Positions 1 through 5,344 of a DNA stretch of 5,482 bases are shown here, piece after piece. A program made the translations under genes and the position numbers. The notes beneath the pieces were generated by a model that saw only the letters and a program-made list of their open reading frames with translations, was not told the DNA's origin and searched no databases. The stretch lies in contig DMBB01000268.1 of the NCBI GenBank assembly GCA_003446295.1, positions 1 to 5,482 on the forward strand. The letters run 5' to 3'. How positions within the stretch are numbered: position 1 is the first letter of the stretch; every line of letters starts with the position of its first letter. The stretch is from Erysipelotrichaceae bacterium. Lineage in GTDB: Bacteria; Bacillota_I; Bacilli_A; Erysipelotrichales; Erysipelotrichaceae.

Positions 1-305
1 GATCTGAATATATAACATGCGATCAATTCAATACGGAATAAATAATAATTACAGAAAATAGAAAAACTTCAAACTAAAACACAAACGCAAGAAAAAGGAC
101 TGACTGTCAGGAAAAAATATATGAAGTAATGTATTACCCTATCAGACGCAAAAGTATCTTAGCTGTATTTATGAACCACACCATTTGTATTGCAGCCATG
201 GGTTCATATGAGCTAAATATAGTACAAACAGATGAAGATTGTTTCTGTGCACATATTATGCGGTGTATGCAATAATAGAACACATGTGATAAAGGAGGAC
301 CGTTC
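1..305. other. AT-rich intergenic leader upstream of the EamA transporter
   Basis: No gene is supported here. All three plus-strand frames reach a stop within the first 41 bases, so no gene tail enters from the left on that strand. An 8-base inverted repeat TATGAACC/GGTTCATA lies at 170-177 and 201-208 with a 23-base gap, and a CACATGTG palindrome sits at 281-288 just before the ribosome binding site. Several AT-rich -10-like words occur (218-223 TATAGT, 254-259 TATTAT), but none has a good -35 box at proper spacing, so I do not call a promoter. The transporter's promoter is presumably in this stretch. Confidence 0.5.
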
Positions 306-1163
306 ATGCACTTATCTGGCGGTGTATTTCTGCTTCTGGCCATGGTCTGCAGCGCGTCGATGGCAATCGCCCTGCGTTTTTTCAAAACATCGCAGAATAA
401 CAGATACGGAATGATCCTCGGTAACTATCTGACCTGTACACTGATCGGATTCCTGATGATAGCTGATAAGCCGCTGCTCTTTCAGATACATCCTGCAACC
501 TATGTCTGCGGTCTGATCGGTGGTTTTCTGTTTGTCCTGTCGCTTGTCTGTATGCAGAGCAGTATCTCTTCCAACGGCACGATCCTGTCTTCCGCCTTTT
601 CGAAACTGGGTCTTCTGGTGCCCCTTCTGCTCAGTGTTCTGTTCTTTCATGAAATACCTTCATTTCTGCAAGCGATTGGATTGTTATTTGTCATTGCTTC
701 CATTCTGATCATGAACGGCACCGAAAAACAGAATACCAGCTTCAGTCTGCTGTTTCTGCTGGTCGTACTGATTACCAACGGTATGTCAGATTCCATGGCC
801 AAGATCTACAGTTCCATCGGCTATCAGAATGAAGAAACCTTATATATGTTTATTCTGTTCCTCTTTGCGGCCTTCCTGACATATATCCTGATGGTACTGG
901 AAACACACCGAACCGGAAAGAAAGCGGATCTGAGGGACCTGGCGGCAGGCATATGCATCGGCATACCGAATTATTTCTCCTCCGTTCTTCTGCTCAGGTC
1001 ATTGCGTACGATACCGGCTGTGATTGCCTATCCGGTTTTCTCGGCGGGAACGATCGTAATCGTAAGTGCTGTAAGTATGCTTCTGTTCAAAGAACATCTT
1101 TCCAGCCGGCAAACAATCGGACTCGTTCTGATCCTGATTTCTCTGGTGCTGCTGAATATATGA
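306..1163 (+). CDS. EamA/DMT-family membrane transporter
   Basis: This encodes a 285-residue, very hydrophobic protein of the drug/metabolite transporter superfamily, which exports or imports small metabolites across the cytoplasmic membrane; the substrate cannot be told from sequence. About ten membrane segments can be drawn, near residues 5-24, 36-53, 64-84, 91-114, 121-137, 146-160, 178-198, 212-231, 236-261 and 268-284, matching two five-helix EamA repeats. Each half ends with the family's acidic turn after a helix (FFHEIPS near 113-119, LFKEHLS near 260-266) followed by a final hydrophobic helix. The ATG start is set by AAAGGAGG at 291-298, seven bases upstream. The gene seems to be a single unit: the next item downstream is a decayed gene with its own candidate promoter. 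I am sure of the superfamily and not of the function. Confidence 0.85.
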   Translation: MHLSGGVFLLLAMVCSASMAIALRFFKTSQNNRYGMILGNYLTCTLIGFLMIADKPLLFQIHPATYVCGLIGGFLFVLSLVCMQSSISSNGTILSSAFSKLGLLVPLLLSVLFFHEIPSFLQAIGLLFVIASILIMNGTEKQNTSFSLLFLLVVLITNGMSDSMAKIYSSIGYQNEETLYMFILFLFAAFLTYILMVLETHRTGKKADLRDLAAGICIGIPNYFSSVLLLRSLRTIPAVIAYPVFSAGTIVIVSAVSMLLFKEHLSSRQTIGLVLILISLVLLNI

Positions 1164-1212
1164 TAAATGCTTTATCAGACCCTTCTGAACTGGATAAACA
1201 ATAGTAATTTCT

Positions 1213-1243
1213 TTGTTTTTCCTGGATAATAATGTTGTATACT
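1213..1243 (+). promoter_or_regulatory. candidate promoter of the decayed small gene
   Basis: TTGTTT at 1213-1218 and TATACT at 1238-1243 are separated by 19 bases, which is longer than ideal. The -10 box is good and the -35 box is moderate. It lies 36 bases before the supposed start of the pseudogene and just upstream of a small palindrome. Confidence 0.35.
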
Positions 1244-1248
1244 GAAAT

Positions 1249-1262
1249 GCTGTAAATACAGC
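1249..1262 (+). repeat. short palindrome GCTGTA-AA-TACAGC
   Basis: A perfect 6-base inverted repeat with an AA centre sits right after the candidate -10 box and before the AAAGGAC ribosome binding site (1264-1270). As RNA it would be a 5-bp stem with an AAAT tetraloop in the 5' leader; as DNA it could be an operator. A palindrome of the same build, GTAAGA-AA-TCTTAC, lies in the leader of the minus-strand gene at 2461-3321. Confidence 0.4.
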
Positions 1263-1279
1263 AAAAGGACAATTAAACC

Positions 1280-1542
1280 ACGAGCGAGAATAATAAAGTC
1301 ATTTCAGCGAAACACTGAAATGTGTTGCCGGTGGACAGACAGAAGAAGAATACTATGCTGAGCTTGAAAAATTCGGACTTATCGATACGGAAGCTCACCT
1401 TCTGCAGAGTACAAAATGCGATTGCTGCAACATCGGCAAGCTTTCTTTCTGAAAATATCAGCCGGGCCGCTTCGGTAATAAAGAAGCAGTCTATGTCTGC
1501 AGACTCTGTAACGAATATGTCGTTACCGGCCTTCGTAAATAA
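1280..1542 (+). pseudogene. decayed small Cys-cluster (zinc-ribbon-like) protein gene
   Basis: Translation pieces in two frames join into one sensible peptide of about 87 residues. The first piece begins at 1280 with ACG where ATG is expected, nine bases after AAAGGAC (1264-1270), and reads (T/M)SENNKVISAK. Losing one A near 1310-1314 shifts the frame; restoring it gives ...SAKTLKCVAGGQTEEEYY. The frame from 1312 then runs through AELEKFGLIDTEAH and KCDCCNIGKLSF to a TGA at 1450-1452, continues in the same frame as KYQPGRFGNK, YVCRLCNEYV and TGLRK, and ends with TAA at 1540-1542. Cysteines at 1417-1428 (C-D-C-C) and 1498-1509 (C-R-L-C) suggest a metal-binding ribbon. A ribosome site in front and a terminator behind fit a former single gene. 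I do not recognise the family. The TGA could replace a Trp codon by one transition; selenocysteine recoding seems unlikely given the other two lesions. Confidence 0.65.
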
Positions 1543-1560
1543 CTGAATGTCTGAAAGCGA

Positions 1561-1590
1561 AAAGAGCTGAAGCAACAGCTCTTTTTTCTT
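1561..1590 (+). terminator. intrinsic terminator after the decayed gene
   Basis: A perfect 9-bp stem AAAGAGCTG/CAGCTCTTT (1561-1569 and 1576-1584) with a six-base loop is followed by a T run reaching 1587. It lies 18 bases after the old stop codon. It may also serve the EamA transporter, which has no strong terminator of its own. Confidence 0.85.
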
Positions 1591-1620
1591 GTCTGATTAT
1601 CTGGAAGACCTGCTTTGCAG

Positions 1621-1657
1621 TAAAAAACAGGTGGTCCGCTGTACGGAATCACCTGTT
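1621..1657 (-). terminator. intrinsic terminator of the methyltransferase gene
   Basis: On the minus strand, AACAGGTG and CACCTGTT (plus positions 1650-1657 and 1626-1633) form an 8-bp outer stem, with an inner TCCG/CGGA stem (1635-1638 and 1644-1647). A run of T follows (the A run at 1622-1627). It lies 25 bases past the methyltransferase stop codon. Confidence 0.85.
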
Positions 1658-1681
1658 GGTAAACAATTGAATCAGACCAAA

Positions 1682-2272
1682 CTACTCCCCTGTTTTTCTG
1701 ACGATTGACTGGTACCAGACAAGATCTGTACCACCGGACTTTTGATGGAATGTATTCTGCATGACCATCTTCAGCTGCGGGAACTGTTCGACGAAGTCAG
1801 TATATTTCTTTTCTGTCATTCTGGTGTAATAACACATATCCACATATCCGTCTTCTTCGCCGTATTCAAACGAGGCATACAGAATGCCGTCTTTCTTGAG
1901 CGCCCGGATGATCTTCGGATAAAGCTCCATCAATTTGTCATGTTCCAGGTGCATGATCGACGCACTGGCATAAACAGCATCATACTCATCTTCTTCATCC
2001 AGTTCATTGAATTCGAGAACTTTTACCGGCATTTTCAGATATTCCGATGCAAGTTTGCAGATGCTTTCACAGCCGTCAGTTGGCTGGACTGTGAAACCTT
2101 TCATCAGGAAAAATGCTGTATCGCGGCCGGAACCGCAACCGAAATCAAGGATGTGACCGCCCCTCTTCACAAAGGAAAGGAACATATCCTGATTATCTCT
2201 GGCAGTTAATGCAAAGGATTCCTTTACATATTTCTCCGCATTCTCGTCATAGTATTCCAGAGTTGTGTTCAT
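1682..2272 (-). CDS. class I SAM-dependent methyltransferase
   Basis: This encodes a 196-residue cytosolic Rossmann-fold methyltransferase. Visible motifs, in order, are the SAM-binding glycine loop LDFGCGSGRD (about residues 42-51), an acidic residue at the end of the second strand (PTDG, about 65-68), the motif around YDAVYASASIMHL (about 97-109), and KKDGILYASFEYGEED after it (about 126-141). The N-terminus TLEYYDENAEKYV is typical of small stand-alone methyltransferases of the Methyltransf_11/25 type; the target (small molecule, RNA or protein) is not evident. Start choice: two in-frame ATGs exist, at 2278 and 2272. The AAAGGAG ribosome site (2279-2285) directly abuts the first and stands six bases before the second, so I take the second. 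It is a single-gene unit with its own promoter, a candidate operator upstream, and a terminator. Confidence 0.88.
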   Translation of the reverse strand: MNTTLEYYDENAEKYVKESFALTARDNQDMFLSFVKRGGHILDFGCGSGRDTAFFLMKGFTVQPTDGCESICKLASEYLKMPVKVLEFNELDEEDEYDAVYASASIMHLEHDKLMELYPKIIRALKKDGILYASFEYGEEDGYVDMCYYTRMTEKKYTDFVEQFPQLKMVMQNTFHQKSGGTDLVWYQSIVRKTGE

Positions 2273-2322
2273 AGGCATCTCCTTTAAAACTTATGTATCA
2301 TCTGCTGTCAGCTGTTATATAT

Positions 2323-2351
2323 ATTGTACCTGTATTTTCCATTGTTAACAA
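2323..2351 (-). promoter_or_regulatory. promoter of the methyltransferase gene
   Basis: Read on the minus strand, TTGTTA (2351-2346) and TACAAT (2328-2323) are 17 bases apart and point to the methyltransferase start about 50 bases downstream. Both boxes are close to the sigma-70/sigma-A consensus. Confidence 0.6.
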
Positions 2352-2371
2352 AGTATTGTTCAAATATTTCT

Positions 2372-2397
2372 TGTACATTCTGACTGGTAAATGTACA
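2372..2397. promoter_or_regulatory. inverted repeat TGTACATT-N10-AATGTACA, candidate operator
   Basis: Two perfect 8-base arms lie at 2372-2379 and 2390-2397 with a 10-base gap, so the half-site centres are 18 bases apart, nearly two helical turns. It lies about 20 bases upstream of the -35 box of the methyltransferase promoter, where an activator or distal repressor could bind. It has no T run and is separate from the terminator at 2431-2456. The regulator is unknown. Confidence 0.45.
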
Positions 2398-2430
2398 TGC
2401 ATGCCGGAAGTCTTAAAGATCAGATATAAC

Positions 2431-2456
2431 AAAAACTCATCAGCCGATGAGTTTTT
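2431..2456 (-). terminator. intrinsic terminator of the Asp/Tyr/Trp-tail protein gene
   Basis: A perfect 11-bp stem AAAAACTCATC/GATGAGTTTTT with an AGCC loop starts five bases after the stop codon of the gene at 2461-3321. The stem carries T tracts on both strands, so it could work both ways, but only the minus-strand gene reads into it. It separates that gene from the methyltransferase. Confidence 0.88.
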
Positions 2457-2460
2457 CGTT

Positions 2461-3321
2461 TTACCAGTCAGAATCCCAGTCAGTATAATCCGAATCCCAG
2501 TCACTGAAGTCATAGTCGTAATCGTCGCTGGAATCCCAGGAGTCATCCCAGTCTGATGACCAGTCACTGTCATAGTCATCATCGCTGTAACTGTAACTGC
2601 CGGAAGAAGAACTGTCATGATAGTAATCAGTGTCTTCAAATGAGATGTAATCATTGCCGCCGGTGTCATAGGTATAATAGGAACCGTCATAGTTCCAGTC
2701 ATGCCAGTTGTCCTCATAGGCGTCATAATCGTAGAATAACCAGTCGTTATAGGTATCGTTCCAGTAATACCAGGACGGCGACTGATAATAATACAATGTA
2801 TTGCCGTCGGAATAATAACCGGTATGCGGATGATTTGCGGCAATATGTCTGATGCCGCTGTACATCAGCGTCACGATACCGGCAACAGCCATCGACGTAA
2901 GCAGCGCATTGCGGACAGGATGCTTCTTTTTCGCCGGTTTTTTCGTGCCGTAGTTGGGCTTCAGAACACGCCGTTCCAGCTCCTTGTCATATTCTTCGGC
3001 ATATACCGGATCGTTGGCCAGATCCTGCTGATGCTGCCACCAGTCGGCATCCTTTTTACGGATCTTGATCTCTTCCTCGATCTTGTCCCAGATGATCTGG
3101 CAGGCTTCCGCTTCGTTGCGGCCGCGGTAGCGCACTGCCCTTTCGCCGTTTGCCTTATTCTTATAAACGACCCAGTAGCCGGCTTCATCCTGAAAAATAC
3201 CAAAACACTTCGGTTCCGTGTTGTTGACACCGATAAAAAAGCGCATCTTTTCCAGCGGCATGCCGTACTGATCGGCAAGCACATTGATATCATCAATACA
3301 TGTAACTGTATGTTTGCTCAA
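2461..3321 (-). CDS. membrane-anchored protein with acidic, aromatic low-complexity tail (unknown function)
   Basis: I do not recognise this 286-residue protein. Residues 1-120 look like a soluble domain containing RFFIGVNNTEPKCFGIF, YWVVYKNKANGERAVRYRG and a charged helix (about 76-92). A basic stretch, TKKPAKKKHPVR (126-137), precedes one membrane helix (about 138-157). Everything after residue 165 is low complexity: by my count about 32 Asp, 24 Tyr, 21 Ser and 11 Trp in 121 residues, with no Lys, Arg or Cys, ending in repeats of DWDSD. By the positive-inside rule the N-terminal domain is cytoplasmic and the acidic tail external. The start is TTG at 3321, with an imperfect AAGGGTGG site (3327-3334) upstream; no ATG or GTG in frame was found nearby. 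The gene stands alone, with promoter and terminator. It is real on the evidence of its flanking signals and coherent N-terminal domain; the other long frames over its tail are shadows of the repetitive codons. Confidence 0.8.
   Translation of the reverse strand: MSKHTVTCIDDINVLADQYGMPLEKMRFFIGVNNTEPKCFGIFQDEAGYWVVYKNKANGERAVRYRGRNEAEACQIIWDKIEEEIKIRKKDADWWQHQQDLANDPVYAEEYDKELERRVLKPNYGTKKPAKKKHPVRNALLTSMAVAGIVTLMYSGIRHIAANHPHTGYYSDGNTLYYYQSPSWYYWNDTYNDWLFYDYDAYEDNWHDWNYDGSYYTYDTGGNDYISFEDTDYYHDSSSSGSYSYSDDDYDSDWSSDWDDSWDSSDDYDYDFSDWDSDYTDWDSDW
2468..2503 (-). repeat. 21-bp-period tandem repeat at the 3' end of the tail gene
   Basis: GAATCCCAGTCA occurs at 2471-2482 and again at 2492-2503, exactly 21 bases apart and in frame; a third partial copy, GAATCCCAG, is at 2531-2539. 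In the protein this gives DWDSDYT followed by DWDSDW. It suggests that the tail grew by in-frame duplication. Confidence 0.6.
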
Positions 3322-3339
3322 TTTGGTCCACCCTTCTCT

Positions 3340-3353
3340 GTAAGAAATCTTAC
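3340..3353 (-). repeat. short palindrome GTAAGA-AA-TCTTAC in the leader of the tail-protein gene
   Basis: A perfect 6-base inverted repeat with a two-base centre lies between the -10 box (3360-3365) and the ribosome site (3327-3334) of the minus-strand gene. It could be an operator near the transcription start or a small 5' hairpin in the mRNA. Its build matches the palindrome at 1249-1262. Confidence 0.4.
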
Positions 3354-3359
3354 ATAGGT

Positions 3360-3388
3360 ATTATATGAAGTTTGCTGTTGACATGCAA
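3360..3388 (-). promoter_or_regulatory. promoter of the tail-protein gene
   Basis: On the minus strand, TTGCAT (3388-3383) and a perfect TATAAT (3365-3360) are separated by 17 bases. The predicted start would be near 3353, giving a leader of about 30 bases before the TTG start codon. Confidence 0.72.
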
Positions 3389-3391
3389 ACT
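3369..3391. promoter_or_regulatory. inverted repeat AGTTTGC-N9-GCAAACT over the promoter
   Basis: Perfect 7-base arms at 3369-3375 and 3385-3391 cover the -35 box and the spacer of the minus-strand promoter. A protein bound here would block RNA polymerase, so it is a candidate repressor site. The regulator is not known. Confidence 0.4.
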
Positions 3392-3434
3392 GTTGAAAAT
3401 CAATATCATAAACTCTGCATAGTTTTCATTCCTA

Positions 3435-3463
3435 TTGACAATGATTTATATTTTTTCAATAAT
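3435..3463 (+). promoter_or_regulatory. promoter of the lysine-riboswitch ABC transporter operon
   Basis: A consensus TTGACA (3435-3440) is followed after 17 bases by AATAAT (3458-3463), one base off TATAAT. The predicted transcription start is near 3470, right at the 5' edge of the riboswitch. It diverges from the minus-strand promoter at 3360-3388. Confidence 0.78.
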
Positions 3464-3466
3464 ATT

Positions 3467-3640
3467 CGTTGTAAAACCGATAGAGGTAGCGGCGCAAATG
3501 AGTAGTCTGCGGAGTCGGCAGATGAAGAAACAGACGAAAGGTAATCGCCGCCGAACGGATGATTCAGGCATGGATCATCTGTGGGGATGCGGGAAACACC
3601 CGTATCACTCCTTCATTTTTGAAGAGGAGCTATTACAATG
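3467..3640 (+). promoter_or_regulatory. lysine riboswitch (L-box) aptamer
   Basis: The conserved L-box core is visible in order: AGAGGTAGCGGCG (3482-3494), ATGAGTAG (3498-3505), CGAAAGG (3535-3541), CGCCGCCGAAC (3546-3556), TGGGGATG (3582-3589) and the closing ATCAC (3604-3608). Five helices can be drawn: P1, CGTTGTA plus ATAG (3467-3473, 3480-3483) with CTATTACAATG (3630-3640); P2, GCGGCG/CGCCGC (3489-3494, 3546-3551) with inner GTCTG/CAGAC (3505-3509, 3531-3535); P3, CGGATGAT/ATCATCTG (3556-3563, 3574-3581); P4, GATGCGGG/CCCGTATC (3586-3593, 3599-3606); and P5, CTCCTTC with GAAGAGGAG (3608-3614, 3621-3629). The AGTA and GAAA strands match the loop-E element of P2. Lysine riboswitches turn off lysine synthesis or uptake genes when lysine binds, which fits the amino acid importer downstream. 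Confidence 0.9.
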
Positions 3641-3663
3641 ATCACCTGACCGTATGTAATAGC
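3629..3663 (+). promoter_or_regulatory. antiterminator helix of the riboswitch
   Basis: GCTATTACA (3629-3637) is perfectly complementary to TGTAATAGC (3655-3663). The left arm is also the 3' strand of aptamer helix P1, and the right arm overlaps the loop and both inner edges of the terminator stem. The three structures therefore exclude one another: with lysine, P1 holds the left arm and the terminator forms; without lysine, this helix forms and transcription continues. Confidence 0.75.
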
Positions 3664-3681
3664 ATGCGGTTTTATTATTTT
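3649..3681 (+). terminator. riboswitch-controlled intrinsic terminator (expression platform)
   Basis: ACCGTATG (3649-3656) pairs with CATGCGGT (3663-3670) through one G-U pair around a TAATAG loop, followed by a T-rich tract (3670-3681). The ribosome binding site of the binding-protein gene begins immediately after it, so termination here would silence the whole transporter operon. Confidence 0.85.
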
Positions 3682-3698
3682 GGGAGGAAAATATAGAA

Positions 3699-4550
3699 AT
3701 GAAAGCTTCAAGAAACATCCTGAGCGCAGCTATGGCGCTTGCCCTTCTGACCGGCTGTTCTTCACAGCCTGCTGCTCCGGCGGAAACCGAAACTGACACA
3801 GCAGCCGCATCCAACGTTCTGCGGGTCGGTATGGAATGCAACTACGCACCATTCAACTGGACGACGACAACCCAGACTGACCTGACTGTTCAGATCTCCG
3901 GTGTTGACTATGCGGACGGTTATGACGTACAGATTGCCAGAAAACTGGCGGACGATCTCGGTATGGAACTGCAGATCGTCAAGCTTGACTGGGACAGCCT
4001 GATCCTTTCCCTGCAGAAAGATCAGATCGACGCTGTTATCGCCGGTATGACTGCCACTGAAGAACGTATGAAGCAGGTCGACTTCACGACGCCGTATTAC
4101 GTCTCTGAAGAGGTCGTCATTGTCAGAAAGGATTCTGACCTTGCCAACATCAAGAACGTCCAGGAACTGTCCGGAAAGAAGGTACAGGGGCAGATGAATA
4201 CGATCTATGACGATATCATCGATCAGATTGACGGTGTACAGCACATGCCGGCAGCCGAGACATTCCCGGCATCCATCCAGGCACTGCAGGCCGGCGGCGT
4301 AGACGCTGTCACATCCGAACTGCCGGTTGCCATCGGTGTAGTTACAGCCAATCCGGATCTGACATATATCCGCTTCGAAGCAGGCAACGGCTTCACAGAT
4401 GAAAACGGTGATGCGACTGTTTCCGTCGCTGTCTCCAAAGACAAGCCGGAACTTCTTGCCAAGCTGCAGGCAGCTCTCGATAAGATTTCCGAAGATGACC
4501 GCAATGCCATGATGCAGGCGGCTGTTGAGCGTCAGCCTGCCGGAGAATAA
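3699..4550 (+). CDS. amino acid ABC transporter substrate-binding lipoprotein, probably for lysine
   Basis: This 283-residue protein catches an amino acid outside the cell and hands it to the permease encoded next. It opens with a lipoprotein signal peptide (KASRN, hydrophobic stretch 7-17, lipobox LLTGC with the lipidated Cys at 20), then a Ser/Ala/Pro/Thr/Glu linker (21-38). The rest is a type 2 periplasmic-binding (SBP_bac_3) domain: LRVGMECNYAPFNW (41-54), GYDVQIARKLADDLG (74-88), IDAVIAGMTATEERMKQVDF (110-129) with the Arg expected to bind the ligand carboxylate, TPYY (131-134) and VDAVTSELPVA (201-211). An insert of about 18 residues lies between NW and GYDV. GGGAGG (3682-3687) stands 11 bases before the ATG. 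The lysine riboswitch in front gives the substrate assignment; arginine or ornithine remain possible from the protein alone. Confidence 0.9.
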   Translation: MKASRNILSAAMALALLTGCSSQPAAPAETETDTAAASNVLRVGMECNYAPFNWTTTTQTDLTVQISGVDYADGYDVQIARKLADDLGMELQIVKLDWDSLILSLQKDQIDAVIAGMTATEERMKQVDFTTPYYVSEEVVIVRKDSDLANIKNVQELSGKKVQGQMNTIYDDIIDQIDGVQHMPAAETFPASIQALQAGGVDAVTSELPVAIGVVTANPDLTYIRFEAGNGFTDENGDATVSVAVSKDKPELLAKLQAALDKISEDDRNAMMQAAVERQPAGE

Positions 4551-5344
4551 TGACCTCCTTCTGGCAGGGCATTCTCAGCATCCTTGAGAGATACGGTTCC
4601 AGCCTTCTGCTGGGTGTCCGTACGACACTGATCGTATCTCTTACCGGTACGATCTTCGGCCTGATCCTGGGTCTTGCCGTAGGCGGATTAAGAGCCGCGA
4701 AACTCGATTATACCGCCTCCCCTGCCGCCCGTATTCTGAAAAAACTGTTTGATATACTGGCCAACATCTATATCACGGTTTTCCGCGGCACCCCGATGAT
4801 GGTCCAGGCTGTCTTCTTCTATTACGCACTGCTCGATGTCATTCACTGGTCACCGATGGTGGCGGCGATCTTCGTCATTTCCATCAATACCGGTGCCTAT
4901 ATGGCGGAAATCGTCCGCTCCGGCATCCAGGCAGTCGATATCGGCCAGACGGAAGCCGCCCGCTCGCTGGGTCTTTCCAACACCCAGACGATGATGCAGG
5001 TCGTTCTGCCCCAGGCCATCCGCAATGCTTTCCCGGCCATCGGCAACGAGTTCATCGTCAATATCAAGGACTCTTCCGTGCTGATGATCATCTCGATCAC
5101 CGAACTGATGTTCCAGTCCAAATCCATTGCCGGATCGACCTTTCTCTTTACCGAAACGTATTTTATTGAAGCGATGATCTATCTCTTTCTGACGACTGTC
5201 GCTTCCCTGATCCTCAACTATATCGAAAAGAGAATGAACCGGCCGAAGATGTCACTGCCGCAGAGCGTGACAGATCCGAAGAATGTGAACTACATCAAGG
5301 AAAGCGAACAGAAAGGAGGAAACAGCGATTATGCCGCTCGTTGA
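4550..5344 (+). CDS. amino acid ABC transporter permease (HisM/GlnP type)
   Basis: This 264-residue inner-membrane subunit forms the translocation channel of the importer. It has the HisM/GlnP family landmarks: an opening segment [20 protein letters not shown] (about 19-38), FRGTPMMVQ (78-86) leading into the second membrane region, and the EAA loop [16 protein letters not shown] (135-150) with VVLPQA after it, which docks with the ATPase. Further membrane segments lie near 103-122, 165-186 and 205-223. The C-terminus beyond about 225 is a polar tail longer than I would expect, ending in a Lys/Glu/Asn-rich stretch. Its ATG overlaps the stop of the binding-protein gene (TAATG), which implies translational coupling; GGAG at 4542-4545 is the likely ribosome site. 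One permease gene is visible, so the channel is probably a homodimer, unless a second permease lies beyond the window. Confidence 0.92.
   Translation: MTSFWQGILSILERYGSSLLLGVRTTLIVSLTGTIFGLILGLAVGGLRAAKLDYTASPAARILKKLFDILANIYITVFRGTPMMVQAVFFYYALLDVIHWSPMVAAIFVISINTGAYMAEIVRSGIQAVDIGQTEAARSLGLSNTQTMMQVVLPQAIRNAFPAIGNEFIVNIKDSSVLMIISITELMFQSKSIAGSTFLFTETYFIEAMIYLFLTTVASLILNYIEKRMNRPKMSLPQSVTDPKNVNYIKESEQKGGNSDYAAR

Noticed and set aside
134..385. Minus-strand frame across the EamA start region
   Set aside because: It overlaps the ribosome site and start of a well-supported gene on the other strand, shows no recognisable domain and has unusual composition. It is a shadow frame.
1171..1220. Possible terminator right after the EamA transporter
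   Set aside because: TCAGA-CCCT-TCTGA with TTTA/TAAA flanks is a short weak stem, and the T-rich stretch begins about 20 bases later. I would not call it a terminator.
1450..1452. In-frame TGA as a selenocysteine or Trp codon in the Cys-cluster gene
   Set aside because: The gene also has a lost start codon and a frameshift, no selenocysteine-type stem-loop is obvious after the TGA, and TGA ends other genes in the window (1161-1163, 5342-5344). Decay is simpler.
1591..1677. Inverted repeat GTCTGATT/AATCAGAC flanking the minus-strand terminator
   Set aside because: Eight-base arms 71 bases apart, with no transposase, target duplication or other mobile-element sign. Probably chance.
2298..2843. 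Long minus-strand frame rich in Ile, Thr, Met and Pro
   Set aside because: It overlaps the Asp/Tyr/Trp tail gene in a shifted frame, and its repetitive composition follows from the same GAY/TAY/TGG codons. It runs through the terminator at 2431-2456 and lacks a credible start signal.
3395..3413. Fur-like box between the divergent promoters
   Set aside because: GAAAATCAATATCATAAAC matches 13 of 19 positions of the classical Fur consensus by my count, but the region is AT-rich and the site has little symmetry, so chance is likely.
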